A stretch of 34,235 nucleotides of DNA from an uncultured bacterium (lineage in GTDB: Bacteria; Verrucomicrobiota; Kiritimatiellia; UBA8416; CAMZLY01): the NCBI GenBank assembly GCA_947311825.1, contig CAMZLY010000199.1, forward strand, positions 1-34,235, given 5' to 3'. The number at the start of each line of letters is the position of its first letter. Within the stretch, counting starts at the first letter, position 1. The notes beneath the pieces are model-generated. The model ran no database searches. It was not told the origin of the DNA and was given only the letters and a program-made list of their open reading frames with translations. Below, piece by piece: positions 15,226 to 24,646 of this stretch. The translations under genes were made by a program, and so were the position numbers.

Positions 15226-16535
15226 TTGAAGCGTTTTATAGCATATGGAATAATCCGTGTAAAGCCCGTTAGTATGGAACTTATTTGTAGCATGAATATA
15301 TGACGACATTTTGGAATTAATATCATACAAAAGAATGAGGAGGTAAGAGCAGAAGTCACGGTTGCAATTGCAGCACCAACACCTGCAAGTCTCGGTATTA
15401 AAACAAGGTTTAGAATGATATTTAGACCACACCCAATAATATTGCGTATGGGAGCTAAATACTGAAGATTTTCAGTAAGCATCTGTTGCCCTGAAGCCGC
15501 CCCCATAGATGTGGCTAAAACTAAAGGTGATGCAATAATCATAATTAGAATTGCGGGAGAAAAAGATTTACCACATATATATGGAATAAATTGTGCTGCT
15601 ATAATGATCGAAACCATAATTCCTCCACTCATAAACGTTGTTAAATCGTATAGTTGTTGAGCTTTAATATTATATTGTTTCTTATTGTTAAGTTTATAAG
15701 ATTTAAGTAGCTTAGGGGCTAGAGATCGCACGCCAAGTACAGGAATTATTGCCCCAGCATAAACCAACCTTAATGCAAGAGAGTATAATCCTACAGCTTC
15801 AGAATCTATCATTATCTTTAACATTATCTTATCTATCTGCTGATATACAAGTATCATTACTCCTGATAAAATCAATGGAGAAATTTGCCGCAAAATTTTG
15901 GTCATTACCCTTGTTGATACTTGCCACTTCTTATATTGTGGAAAATTCTTATTAAAAAATAGTATTTGAACAAGAAAAAGGATAGTCCAGTCACCAACCC
16001 ATGCAAAAACAAACATCATAATATCAGCTTTTATGTAAATAAGAAATAAACGTATTAATAACCCGAGAAACGCCTGAATACATTCAGAATACATGATATA
16101 ATTACCAGCAAGATGAGAATCAAAAAATGCAGTAAATATTGAAGAAGATCGAGGGAGATAACTAATTCCACATATAGCTATCAACAACCATACCGACCGC
16201 TCGTCTGCCACAATTGTGCTAATTGCCATAAGCAACAAAAAACTTATTATTGAAAATACTAAATAAATCGCCATTGATGAACCAAGTTGCACTCTTTGTG
16301 AATTAGAATTGTTCAATAACTGTTTTGTCAAAACACTATCTAGACCAGGACCGGGAAATACCGAAAGAAGTAGGGTCATACTTATTGCAAAACTAAGCAG
16401 TCCGAAATTATTAGGGCCAAGATACCGTGCTGTCATGGTAATGGATATTAGCATAAGAATAGAGCGGATAGATTTGCCGATAACAAGCCAAAGCATATGT
16501 TTCGCACTTGATTGATTTCTATTAATACCCGTCAC
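15222..16535 (-). CDS. Oligosaccharide flippase (Wzx/MOP family)
   Basis: 437 residues with about 12 transmembrane helices and almost no soluble domains. The start NQSSAKHMLWLVIGKSIRSI, followed by LISITMTARYLGPNNFGLLSF, is the standard N-terminus of polysaccharide flippases (ARYLGPxxFG). It should move undecaprenyl-diphosphate-linked repeat units from the cytosolic to the outer leaflet before polymerisation. The C-terminus (CLNI-like GCGLNIILNLVLIPRLAGVGAA) is the family's last conserved block. Its start overlaps the exosortase stop (ATGA) and its stop overlaps the nitroreductase start. Confidence 0.92.
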   Translation of the reverse strand: MTGINRNQSSAKHMLWLVIGKSIRSILMLISITMTARYLGPNNFGLLSFAISMTLLLSVFPGPGLDSVLTKQLLNNSNSQRVQLGSSMAIYLVFSIISFLLLMAISTIVADERSVWLLIAICGISYLPRSSSIFTAFFDSHLAGNYIMYSECIQAFLGLLIRLFLIYIKADIMMFVFAWVGDWTILFLVQILFFNKNFPQYKKWQVSTRVMTKILRQISPLILSGVMILVYQQIDKIMLKIMIDSEAVGLYSLALRLVYAGAIIPVLGVRSLAPKLLKSYKLNNKKQYNIKAQQLYDLTTFMSGGIMVSIIIAAQFIPYICGKSFSPAILIMIIASPLVLATSMGAASGQQMLTENLQYLAPIRNIIGCGLNIILNLVLIPRLAGVGAAIATVTSALTSSFFCMILIPKCRHIFMLQISSILTGFTRIIPYAIKRFK

Positions 16536-18223
16536 AACGAAGCAGCTCCTGATTCGCTATAATTATCAGCACTATCTGACATTATAGCATGTTCCAGTTT
16601 ATTCACAAAACTAGGAATAAGCTTGCTTATACGTGATGAATTAGGACCAGATATTGAAATATAAGCCCAGCGGGTTGAGTGACCCTTGATTATACGATCA
16701 AAAGCCATATGAAGTACGCGTGAAGTATGATATGGGGTTGAGTGATTATTTCCGATAAACCAATAACAGAAAAAAGAATTATTTCGTTTGTTTGGCATTT
16801 TTAAATCTAAAAGAGCGACCTTTTTATCTCCATAAGTTCTGTATTTTGGGAATGATGTTGAAACAACCTCGAATCCCTGTGCTGATATACACCATTGAGG
16901 CTTATGGATACTACCGCGTGTTTCTCCACTCATAACTAATGTTACAAAAAATTCAGTACCGTCAGTATATGTATATATAGATTTAATGATTTTTGTATCA
17001 GATGGAAGCCCTATACGCTCTTGATAAGAGGCACTTACTAGCTCGCCGCCAGTATTAGGGTTAATGCCGTTTTCTAGAACTTCACTTTCTCGTATAATCT
17101 TTGATGTATGGTCATTTTTATCGTAATATATCCTCTCTCCATTCCATTCAGCAACTTGCTTTGGTAAAAACATCTTAATTGGTGTTGCTCTAAGGATAGA
17201 TATTTTTTCCATTCTTAGACTATATGGAAATGCGACAAGTAAAATTATAAATAAAGTAATAACGGTATACTTGCAACTTGACTGTAGTAAGTTAGTATTT
17301 TGAGATGAATAATCAATTTTGCTGTACTCTTCATGGTAAAACCGTTTTTTTAGAACATGCTCTAGAGAGATTAGTAAAAGTGTTGCAATTACAAAAACAA
17401 GATATCCCGAAATATCATGATATGCCCCCATTGCCAATTTTACACCAAAAAACTTTGTTACAAAAGCAATCGTAACAATACGCACTATATTAGCAATAAT
17501 AGCAATAGGCAGAAAACTCAGAAATAGTATTATTTTTCCTGTTTTCTTAAGTTGAGAGATTTTAGCAAATGCTAAACTTAAAGCCATTAGAGCCAAAAGA
17601 GAACGAATGCCGCTACAAGGATCGGCGACATCTAGCTTAAAAGTTCCATTTACATCACAAATAGCAGTTCCAACATTTGTAACAGGAATAGCTAATCCGT
17701 TAAGTATATATACGGAAAGTTTTGAAGCAATGCTTCGTAACGGAAATGTTGCACGTTCAATAAAACTTAAAGGTATGGCAAGAGTTAGGTATATTGCAGG
17801 AAATACAAGCTTTTTCCCTATTTGCACTCCGCCTAATGAAGTTGCAAGAGCCCAAAGAGCACCAATAAATGAGATTGCTGATATATGAGGAAGTTGTGCA
17901 CGTAGTGCTATGCCGTGTAATATCAGAAAAAATGCTAAGAGTATTAATCCTTTAGAATAATAGTACCAGTGTGAAAAATGAAGTTGTTTTCGTTCACGCC
18001 AAATAAACCAAACAGCAACCAATGGGATAATATAACTAAAAGTGTAATTTACAGCACCTATAGAATCAAATTTCCATACACAGTGTAGCCAAATAAACAG
18101 AGAGCCGTGTGCCCAATCTTCATATACAGATGTTCCATAAAAATGAAAAAGACAGACAAGCATTATTGAGCCTGCTAATAAATATAATGTACGAAGTGTA
18201 TGTTTTGATTTAAATAAATTCAT
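16532..18223 (-). CDS. Exosortase with fused C-terminal EpsI domain
   Basis: 563 residues. Residues ~1-290 form an eight-helix exosortase, a membrane cysteine protease/transpeptidase that processes PEP-CTERM-type sorting tails. The catalytic triad is visible: C203 in DPCSGIRSLLALM, R248 in NIVRIVTIAF and H269 in GAYHDISGYLVF. After a further helix (~318-335), residues ~340-545 are an EpsI-type domain: LPKQVAEWNGERI, a SASYQERIGLPSD block and SIHKPQWCISAQGFEV, equivalent to the usual H-x-P-x-x-C-x-x-x-x-G-(W/F). Fusion with EpsI is known in planctomycete and other EPS-linked exosortases. No substrate protein with a PEP-CTERM-like tail is encoded in the window. The gene lies between WecG and the flippase; its start and the WecG stop share one base. 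Confidence 0.92.
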   Translation of the reverse strand: MNLFKSKHTLRTLYLLAGSIMLVCLFHFYGTSVYEDWAHGSLFIWLHCVWKFDSIGAVNYTFSYIIPLVAVWFIWRERKQLHFSHWYYYSKGLILLAFFLILHGIALRAQLPHISAISFIGALWALATSLGGVQIGKKLVFPAIYLTLAIPLSFIERATFPLRSIASKLSVYILNGLAIPVTNVGTAICDVNGTFKLDVADPCSGIRSLLALMALSLAFAKISQLKKTGKIILFLSFLPIAIIANIVRIVTIAFVTKFFGVKLAMGAYHDISGYLVFVIATLLLISLEHVLKKRFYHEEYSKIDYSSQNTNLLQSSCKYTVITLFIILLVAFPYSLRMEKISILRATPIKMFLPKQVAEWNGERIYYDKNDHTSKIIRESEVLENGINPNTGGELVSASYQERIGLPSDTKIIKSIYTYTDGTEFFVTLVMSGETRGSIHKPQWCISAQGFEVVSTSFPKYRTYGDKKVALLDLKMPNKRNNSFFCYWFIGNNHSTPYHTSRVLHMAFDRIIKGHSTRWAYISISGPNSSRISKLIPSFVNKLEHAIMSDSADNYSESGAASL

Positions 18224-18978
18224 TAAGATTTTTTGTGTTTTATAACTTCTTTAAATAATCTCAAGGAAAAGATTATATTTCCTATAATGTATCGTTTCCA
18301 AAGCCGCCGTGGCTCAATAAGCATTCTTCCTAGCCATTCAAGACCATTACTTGTCATCCATAATGGCGGTCTTTGTATTGCTCCTCCAATATAATCAAGA
18401 GCGGCTCCTCCATTAAGTATAACATTTGCATTTATTTTACGCCTATTTTCTTCAATCCAGTATTCTTGCACCGGCATACCGAAACAGACAAGTAAAATAT
18501 GAGGCTTTGCATTATTTATTTTTTCAATAACCAGGTCATTTTCATGAGATTTATTTTGCTTATCAAAAAAACCATGGTGCATACCGACTATTTTTATTTT
18601 AGGTGCTACTTCTTTTAGCCTCTTTGCTGCTTTATTTGCTATTCCGTCCTTTCCTCCGAGAAGAAAGATTTTAAGCTCGTGCTCTTCACTGTAAACAGCT
18701 AATTTAGGGAACCAGTCGGCATAGGTGATTTTTTCTGGAATATGTTTTCCAAGAACACGTGCAGCAATCATAACACCATGACCATCACAGAAGCAGTAAT
18801 CAGCCATATCTATAGTTTTCTTGAATTTCGGATATTTTGCTGCTATATTTAAAGCGTGAACATTTACATTTGTGATTATTATGTGTTCTGCACTTTTTGT
18901 AGCTTTTAAAATACAATTATTTAATGATTCTGTGGTGAAACAATCAATTTTAGTGTCAAAAATATATATACTATCCAT
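18223..18978 (-). CDS. WecG/TagA/CpsF family glycosyltransferase (GT26)
   Basis: 251 residues from the ATG at 18978, chosen because AAAGGA lies seven bases upstream and it overlaps the upstream stop by 8 bp; a start seven codons earlier (18999) is possible. Family features: TNVNVHALNIA near residue 35, DYCFCDGHGVMIAARVLG, IFLLGGKDGIANKAAKRL, then PHILLVCFGMPVQEYWIEEN, NVILNGGAALDYIGGAIQR and the basic, amphipathic C-terminus WLGRMLIEPRRLWKRYI. GT26 enzymes (N-acetylmannosaminyl or related transferases) extend undecaprenyl-PP-linked sugars at the membrane surface. It is probably the second-sugar transferase of the repeat unit. Confidence 0.92.
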   Translation of the reverse strand: MDSIYIFDTKIDCFTTESLNNCILKATKSAEHIIITNVNVHALNIAAKYPKFKKTIDMADYCFCDGHGVMIAARVLGKHIPEKITYADWFPKLAVYSEEHELKIFLLGGKDGIANKAAKRLKEVAPKIKIVGMHHGFFDKQNKSHENDLVIEKINNAKPHILLVCFGMPVQEYWIEENRRKINANVILNGGAALDYIGGAIQRPPLWMTSNGLEWLGRMLIEPRRLWKRYIIGNIIFSLRLFKEVIKHKKS

Positions 18979-20419
18979 TATTAAATCCTTTATTGGCATA
19001 ACAACGTCCTATAAGAAACTCTACCAATGTTATTAAATCCATCCATATAAGCACAAATAAGAAATGAGTATTTAACATAGATAAAACAACAAGTATTATA
19101 TTTTTCCATATAATAGGTTGTAATATTATTTTCTTAAAATGATTTATATTTTTATTTATAGAATGCTTATATTTACTATGAATATATTTAGGTAAATATG
19201 TTAAGGGAAAAAGTATACAGAAAATAAGATACATTACAGGAATTATGTTTAGTGATGCTACTACAGCAGTAAGTACAACAAGACCTTTTATTAAGTATAG
19301 GAGGTAAAAAGTAAGAATACGCTGGCGTGGCTCAAGAGAGTTATGAAGCCAGAAAATGGTATAAAGTAATATGAACATGGACGTAACAATAAGACCTACG
19401 TGAATGTTCATAATAAATACTATTAATAAACATAGTAAAGCCCATAAAAAGCTACTTGTAAAAAAAGCTAAAGAATTATCATAATAACTTACTTTATTCC
19501 TTGTGGTTCCTTTATCTTCAAAACTTGCTTTCGTATCATTCTGGAAACAGCCAATATCATAAATTGCGAGATAGGCAATAAAAGAAGGCAATAAATAGTA
19601 GAAATTTATTTGCCCGGGAATCGTTAGTTGTATTGTTAACAGATAAGACCCCCAGAATTTAAGAATATGAGCAAAAGGTTTATATAAATTATCATAACGT
19701 GTAGAATAATAATAAACACCAGGAAATGAGTATAATAGATATTTCAACTTGCTTTTTGTCTGTTTTTTGAAAAGTGGCATATAAACTGGGTAACCTACTG
19801 ATTGCAACATGCTTTTATCCGCAACAAGATCATCCGTTATAAAGCATATACAATCTAAATTTTTTTTCCAGTTTTCCGGTAAACATTTTTCTTTATTACA
19901 GTTATTAAGAGCAGTCTTATACCGTCCTGTACATATATTCAAGTTGTTGTAATCCAGTTCTCTGGCACAAAGAATATCTCCTCCGTATTCATCTTTAACT
20001 GCCTGAGCAATCGACTTTAGCGTAAACGTTGCATAACCAAACTCTATTTCTTTTCGTTTTACTTCAGTAAGAATGTCTATTGCATTTTCTCTACGGTGTA
20101 AATATTGATATACTAATGTCTTAGACTCATTGGCAATTACGTCTTTGGAAACTCCGCATAGCCCCTTAATTCGTATATGCATGTATTCTACCGGAGAAAT
20201 TAGATTCAATCGTTTTCCTAAAAAAGCAACAATATGCCAGAATACTATTTGTATAGATTGAATCCCCCCGTATGAAGCAATCTGATTTAGAAGTGCAATA
20301 GTTGTATTTTCTATAAATAATGTACCGCAAATATCAAAAACTACACGACTGAAATCTTTATTTTTCTCTATATTTGGCAATACAGTATCAATACTATAAT
20401 ATTTATATGAACTTTTCAT
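18971..20419 (-). CDS. HAD-phosphatase / UbiA-like membrane prenyltransferase fusion
   Basis: 482 residues. Residues ~24-220 are a HAD phosphatase of the phosphoserine-phosphatase type: VVFDICGTLF with nucleophile D29, then GYATFTLKSIAQAV, and the acidic motif ITDDLVADKSML (D196, D197). The second Asp of the usual DxD is replaced by C31, a variant also known in capsule-locus HAD proteins (DVCGTL). Residues ~255-480 hold about seven membrane helices; INDIGC-like AIYDIGCFQNDTKASFEDKG (~286-303) resembles the Asp-rich N-D-x(6-8)-D prenyl-diphosphate site of UbiA. HAD plus UbiA suggests a two-step transfer to polyprenyl phosphate followed by phosphate removal, as in decaprenylphosphoryl-ribose synthesis. 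The UbiA call is less secure than the HAD call. Confidence 0.65.
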   Translation of the reverse strand: MKSSYKYYSIDTVLPNIEKNKDFSRVVFDICGTLFIENTTIALLNQIASYGGIQSIQIVFWHIVAFLGKRLNLISPVEYMHIRIKGLCGVSKDVIANESKTLVYQYLHRRENAIDILTEVKRKEIEFGYATFTLKSIAQAVKDEYGGDILCARELDYNNLNICTGRYKTALNNCNKEKCLPENWKKNLDCICFITDDLVADKSMLQSVGYPVYMPLFKKQTKSKLKYLLYSFPGVYYYSTRYDNLYKPFAHILKFWGSYLLTIQLTIPGQINFYYLLPSFIAYLAIYDIGCFQNDTKASFEDKGTTRNKVSYYDNSLAFFTSSFLWALLCLLIVFIMNIHVGLIVTSMFILLYTIFWLHNSLEPRQRILTFYLLYLIKGLVVLTAVVASLNIIPVMYLIFCILFPLTYLPKYIHSKYKHSINKNINHFKKIILQPIIWKNIILVVLSMLNTHFLFVLIWMDLITLVEFLIGRCYANKGFNNG

Positions 20420-21288
20420 TATTTATTAGCGTAATAATCTAAAGATTTAAGTTTATGCATCTGCATCCAGAAGGGAGACGGTTTAGTAACATTAAAAGTT
20501 TGTCTGTCTTGAGTGTTATTCTTAGTATAAACGGAATAAGAAAATGGCTTTTGGTAATAGCAACCATTTATTAGTTTATACATTCTGTAGTAAATAAATT
20601 GTAACATCCATTGTATACGAGGAAAACTACCTGCCGTCTCAAATAGTTCTCGACTTTCTTGTCTAGCAATATCTGATAAGCTTAGGTTTTTTTCTGTTGC
20701 TGTAACTATTGTGGTATATTGGTTTTTATGAGCTGTTTTATATTTAGCTTTAAGTATATCTAAAATCCACCAAGAATCACCAAGTGCTTTTTTTGATGTA
20801 TCAAAGTGTATGCCATCTTCCCATACTCGACGTCGAAAAAATGTTCCTGCTGTATATGTTGAAAGGTGCGATAGTAAAGTTTGTGTTTTAGTTGGCTTGA
20901 TTACCTTTTGAAAACATACAAATGAAGCATCGTCTTGCAATACAAGCACATTAGTAAACAAAATATCAATATCGGGGTGATTTTCAAAAAAGGTTGCTAC
21001 AATTCTCAGTACTTGTGGTAAATATTGTTCATCAGAGTTAATATGAGAAAAAATATCTCCTGTTGCACGATTAAAACCTTTGTTAATAGCATCATACATC
21101 CCTGTGTCAGATTCTGTGATCACGCTAATATCTGCATAATTCTTGAGAATATTAATAGTTCCATCTGTTGACCCTCCATCTTGAATTATATGTTCAACAT
21201 CTACTCCCTGTTGATCAGAAACAGATTTTATGCAACGCTCAATATAATCAGCAGAATTATAACAAGGTGTTACTACTGACAATTTCAT
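20419..21288 (-). CDS. Glycosyltransferase family 2
   Basis: 289 residues from the ATG at 21288 (AGGTGG eight bases upstream); an upstream ATG at 21360 is open but adds a non-family leader. Motifs: MKLSVVTPCYNSADYIERCI, EHIIQDGGSTDGT, TGMYDAINKGFNRATGD, and the metal/nucleotide site INSDE (~residue 90). It is a GT-A enzyme that most probably adds a sugar to the lipid-linked repeat unit. It is the first gene of the eight-gene minus-strand operon, so its leader (21289-21400) should carry the operon promoter. A near-palindrome, GTACTAAGTAC (21348-21358), is the only notable structure there. The stop shares a base with the HAD-UbiA start. Confidence 0.9.
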   Translation of the reverse strand: MKLSVVTPCYNSADYIERCIKSVSDQQGVDVEHIIQDGGSTDGTINILKNYADISVITESDTGMYDAINKGFNRATGDIFSHINSDEQYLPQVLRIVATFFENHPDIDILFTNVLVLQDDASFVCFQKVIKPTKTQTLLSHLSTYTAGTFFRRRVWEDGIHFDTSKKALGDSWWILDILKAKYKTAHKNQYTTIVTATEKNLSLSDIARQESRELFETAGSFPRIQWMLQFIYYRMYKLINGCYYQKPFSYSVYTKNNTQDRQTFNVTKPSPFWMQMHKLKSLDYYANK

Positions 21289-21400
21289 TATTTCTACCAC
21301 CTTATGTACTATATTATTATCAATTTGTTTCCTACTGCATGCGAATAGTACTAAGTACATTTCTATAAATCAAACAAAAACAAAACAAGCTCCCCGCAGG

Positions 21401-21697
21401 ATGATGAAGTGTGGCCTAGAATGGTTCTTTCGCCTTTGTGCTGAACAATTTGTAGGGCAGCAGTTACGGTGTATCCCTCGTGCACTTGAAGAGCCAAGAC
21501 TATTCTACTGGCAACGAACAAATGGATGCCAAGGAGAAATTGACTATATCATTCAAAATGGAATGCGTATTGTTCCTATTGAGGTCAAAGCACCGTTGTG
21601 CGGGGAAGTAAAACGATCCTCTGGACCGTTATTTTGTGTCAGCACTGCTCTATTGACATTACCACTGATAAATGAGAACTTAATACAAGTAAATTAA
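21401..21697 (+). pseudogene. DUF4143-domain (ATPase C-terminal) remnant carrying a dispersed repeat
   Basis: EWFFRLCAEQFVGQQL, then RALEEPRLFYWQRTNG and GEIDYIIQNGMRIVPIEVKA match the C-terminal DUF4143 domain of AAA ATPases of the DUF4143 type (PD-(D/E)XK-like tail: E-I-D...E-V-K). The ~300-residue ATPase part is absent; the 5' DNA is AT-rich EPS leader. Directly after IEVKA the DNA changes into a 40-bp repeat (21589-21628) also found upstream of the hydrogenase operon (29558-29597), then resumes with a hydrophobic end. I read it as a broken gene. Its stop is 15 bp before cysD. Confidence 0.8.
21589..21628 (+). repeat. ~40-bp dispersed repeat, copy 1
   Basis: It matches 29558-29597 at 32 of 40 positions. 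The best-conserved core is GCACCGTTGT-R-CGGGGA, followed by a GTAAA and a TCTGG block. This copy lies inside the DUF4143 remnant. Confidence 0.7.
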
Positions 21698-21712
21698 GTG
21701 AAATAAGAAACT

Positions 21713-22624
21713 ATGAAAACAGAAGAGTACTCTATTACAAATCTAAAAGTCTTGGAAGCTGAGAGCATTCATATTATGCGAGAGGTAGTCGCCGAGTTTG
21801 AACGCCCAGTGATGCTTTACTCTATTGGCAAAGATTCGTCTGTTATGGTTCGCCTCGCACAAAAAGCTTTTTATCCAGGGAAAATCCCATTTTCTTTACT
21901 ACATGTTGATACTAGCTATAAATTTCCACTTATGACAAAGTTTCGTGATGAGTTTTGTACAGAAATAGGGGCAGACTTAATTGTAGAGCAGAATAAGGAA
22001 GCATTAGCAAAAAATGCTAACCCGTGGGATCTCGGTACAATAAAATGCTGTGCACAGCTTAAAACCGGAGCATTGCTTGGTGCATTGGAAAAAGGCAATT
22101 ATGATGCCGCCTTTGGTGGAGCACGACGTGATGAAGAAAAATCCCGAGCAAAAGAACGTATTTACTCATTCCGTGATGCCCACGGACAGTGGGACCCCAA
22201 AAATCAACGCCCGGAGCTATGGAATCTATATAATGGTCGCCTCAATCAGGATGAAACAATCCGTGTTTTTCCTATTTCCAACTGGACTGAACTTGATATT
22301 TGGCATTATATCCACCTAGAAAATATTCCTATTGTGCCCCTATATTTTGCTAAAGAGCGCGAAATGATTGTTCGTAAAGATCAACTTATACCTGTAGGTG
22401 ATAAAACCCAACTGCAACCAGACGAAGTTCCTGAAAAGGTAATGTGCCGATTCCGAACTCTTGGATGCTATCCCTGCACTGGTGCCGTTCGCTCAACAGC
22501 CACCTCTGTTCCTGATATTATCCAAGAAATGATGGTAGAACGGAACTCTGAGCGCATTACACGTATTATTGATCACGATCAAGAAGGCTCAATGGAACAA
22601 AAGAAAAAAGAAGGATATTTTTAA
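21713..22624 (+). CDS. cysD: Sulfate adenylyltransferase subunit 2 (CysD)
   Basis: 303 residues, the usual length. It is an ATP-pyrophosphatase-fold enzyme: the PP-loop is [14 protein letters not shown] (S37-I-G-K-D-S-S43), followed by [11 protein letters not shown] and [38 protein letters not shown] and [17 protein letters not shown] are CysD hallmarks. With CysN it makes adenylylsulfate (APS) from ATP and sulfate in the cytosol, driven by GTP hydrolysis. It is followed 111 bp later by cysNC, and the gap contains heptad repeats. The upstream DUF4143 remnant leaves only 15 bp, so the promoter must lie within that remnant or further upstream. Confidence 0.96.
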   Translation: MKTEEYSITNLKVLEAESIHIMREVVAEFERPVMLYSIGKDSSVMVRLAQKAFYPGKIPFSLLHVDTSYKFPLMTKFRDEFCTEIGADLIVEQNKEALAKNANPWDLGTIKCCAQLKTGALLGALEKGNYDAAFGGARRDEEKSRAKERIYSFRDAHGQWDPKNQRPELWNLYNGRLNQDETIRVFPISNWTELDIWHYIHLENIPIVPLYFAKEREMIVRKDQLIPVGDKTQLQPDEVPEKVMCRFRTLGCYPCTGAVRSTATSVPDIIQEMMVERNSERITRIIDHDQEGSMEQKKKEGYF

Positions 22625-22628
22625 AAGA

Positions 22629-22724
22629 TAGTGAACAAATAATAACTAATAGTGAATACTGAATAGTAATGTAATAATAGTTACCGAATAAACTTTAAAA
22701 ACCCCTATAGCCTACAGCCTAAAA
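22629..22724. repeat. Degenerate heptad repeats between cysD and cysNC
   Basis: Nine consecutive 7-mers run from 22629 to 22691: TAGTGAA, CAAATAA, TAACTAA, TAGTGAA, TACTGAA, TAGTAAT, GTAATAA, TAGTTAC, CGAATAA. After a 12-bp break, CCTATAG, CCTACAG and CCTAAAA occupy 22704-22724 and run into the AAGGA ribosome-binding site of cysNC. The second group shares two 7-mers with the sugar transferase N-terminus (6832-6845). Confidence 0.7.
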
Positions 22725-22735
22725 AAGGACATGAA

Positions 22736-24646
22736 ATGAATGTAGATGAATTACTAAAACAGAATCAAGAGTCTGATCTCCTGCGCTTTACAACCGCTGG
22801 CAGTGTTGATGACGGTAAATCTACCTTAATTGGTAGGATGCTTTCTGACAGTAAAAATATCTACGAAGATCACCTAGAAGCCCTCACACGCGATTCCAAG
22901 AAACTAAACCGCGAAGAAGTCGACCTTGCCCTATTGACTGACGGCCTAAAAGCTGAACGTGAACAAGGTATTACTATTGATGTTGCTTACCGTTATTTTT
23001 CAACTCCAAAACGTCGTTTTATTATAGCCGATACCCCTGGGCATGTTCAGTATACCCGCAATATGGTAACAGGAGCATCAACCGCTAATCTTGCAATTAT
23101 CCTTATCGACGCCAGAAACGGAGTATTAACACAATCCAAACGTCACGGATTTATTGCCTCACTCTTACAAATCCCACATGTAGTTGTTGCAATCAACAAA
23201 ATGGATCTTGTCGATTACTCCGAAGAGATTTATGAAAATATACGTGCTGAATATAATGCATTCTTGGCTAAGCTGAACATTCCGGATTTAACATATATTC
23301 CTATCAGTGCACTATGCGGGGATAATGTTGTAAACAAAAGTGATGCTATGACTTGGTATAAAGGTGTACCTCTATTACAATATCTTGAAGATGTTGAAAT
23401 AAGCGGCGACAGAAACCTGATAGACCTCCGTTTCCCTATTCAGTATGTAAACCGACCAAATCTGGATTTCCGCGGCTATTGCGGAACAGTTGCTTCGGGC
23501 GTTGTTCGGTGCGGTGATAAAGTTATGGTGTTACCATCAAAGAAGACTTCACGCATTAAATCAATTGACACGTTTGATGGCAAACTGGAATATGCATTCC
23601 CGCCACAATCTGTAACGCTATGCTTGGAAGATGAAGTCGATGTCAGTCGCGGCGATATGATTGTGCATGTAGGCAACCAGCCACGGGTAGATCATAATGT
23701 TGAAGCTATGATTGTTTGGATGAACGAAATAAAAATGGAAATCAATAAACCATACATAATTAAGCATACTGCATCTGATGTTCGAGGTGTAGTTGCAAAA
23801 TTACATTATCATATTGATTCTGATAATTTGCATAGAAACCAAGCGGACGGCCTTGAGCTAAACGAGATTGGTCGCATCTCCTTAGAACTATTCAAACCTA
23901 TTATATTTGATCCTTATGTTAAAAATCGAGCAACAGGCAGTATTATCCTAATTGACCCAATGACTAATGCCACCCTCGCTGCCGGAATGATTATTGATAG
24001 ACGCGGTACTACAGAAAAAGAATTAACAAATTCCAGAAGTGAGCCCGCAAGCAGTAATATCGTTCGCGAAGAGAGTCTAGTCTCATCAAATGACCGGCAA
24101 CGGATCATGCGGCAAAAGCCTGTAACAATCTGGATGACTGGATTAAGCGGATCTGGAAAATCAACTATTGCAAAAAGCCTTGAGAAAAAACTTATAGAAC
24201 TGGGACGGCCATGCTACTTGCTTGACGGTGATAATGTCCGGCATGGGCTAAACCGTGATCTAGGATTCTCAGCTGAAGACCGTGGTGAAAACATACGACG
24301 AATAGCTGAAGTTGCACAACTATTTAATGATGCCGGTATGATAGTTATCACATCATTTATTTCGCCGTACAGAGAAGATCGTGCCGGTGCAAAAGATATT
24401 ATCGAAGAAAATAAGTTTATAGAAATATTTATAGATGCACCGATCGAAATATGTGAAAATCGTGACCCAAAAGGACTATACGTGAAAGCCCGTTCAGGCG
24501 AAATTACAAGTTTTACTGGCATTTCCGCTCCTTACGAGCCCCCAAAAACACCTGATATCCACATAGAAACAAACACAACCGATGTATCCGTTGCCGTTGA
24601 CCGTATCGTAAAACAACTTGTTGATGCTGGGATTATTATAAAATAA
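22736..24646 (+). CDS. cysNC: Bifunctional sulfate adenylyltransferase subunit 1/adenylylsulfate kinase (CysNC)
   Basis: 636 residues, two fused enzymes. The N-terminal ~430 residues are the CysN GTPase: G1 loop GSVDDGKST (22-30), switch [24 protein letters not shown] and NKMDLVDYS, then two beta-barrel domains. A short linker leads to APS kinase (~460-636) with Walker [10 protein letters not shown] (469-477), [16 protein letters not shown] and a C-terminal GITSF/APYEPP-type block. The N-terminal half activates CysD and the C-terminal half phosphorylates APS to PAPS. The start has AAGGA eight bases upstream, coming straight out of the heptad repeat. PAPS can feed sulfate assimilation or sulfotransferases; neither cysH nor a sulfotransferase is in the window. 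Confidence 0.96.
   Translation: MNVDELLKQNQESDLLRFTTAGSVDDGKSTLIGRMLSDSKNIYEDHLEALTRDSKKLNREEVDLALLTDGLKAEREQGITIDVAYRYFSTPKRRFIIADTPGHVQYTRNMVTGASTANLAIILIDARNGVLTQSKRHGFIASLLQIPHVVVAINKMDLVDYSEEIYENIRAEYNAFLAKLNIPDLTYIPISALCGDNVVNKSDAMTWYKGVPLLQYLEDVEISGDRNLIDLRFPIQYVNRPNLDFRGYCGTVASGVVRCGDKVMVLPSKKTSRIKSIDTFDGKLEYAFPPQSVTLCLEDEVDVSRGDMIVHVGNQPRVDHNVEAMIVWMNEIKMEINKPYIIKHTASDVRGVVAKLHYHIDSDNLHRNQADGLELNEIGRISLELFKPIIFDPYVKNRATGSIILIDPMTNATLAAGMIIDRRGTTEKELTNSRSEPASSNIVREESLVSSNDRQRIMRQKPVTIWMTGLSGSGKSTIAKSLEKKLIELGRPCYLLDGDNVRHGLNRDLGFSAEDRGENIRRIAEVAQLFNDAGMIVITSFISPYREDRAGAKDIIEENKFIEIFIDAPIEICENRDPKGLYVKARSGEITSFTGISAPYEPPKTPDIHIETNTTDVSVAVDRIVKQLVDAGIIIK

Noticed and set aside
15226-15432. 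N-terminal extension of the nitroreductase
   Set aside because: These 69 codons lie inside the flippase gene. The ATG overlapping the flippase stop gives a normal family N-terminus and matches the coupled-operon pattern.
16532-21288. A PEP-CTERM substrate protein near the exosortase
   Set aside because: None of the encoded C-termini shows a PEP-like motif followed by one helix and a basic end.
21289-21360. 24-residue extension of the GT2 protein
   Set aside because: MKLSVVTPCYN is the usual GT2 start and has a ribosome-binding site eight bases upstream; the extension is unlike the family.
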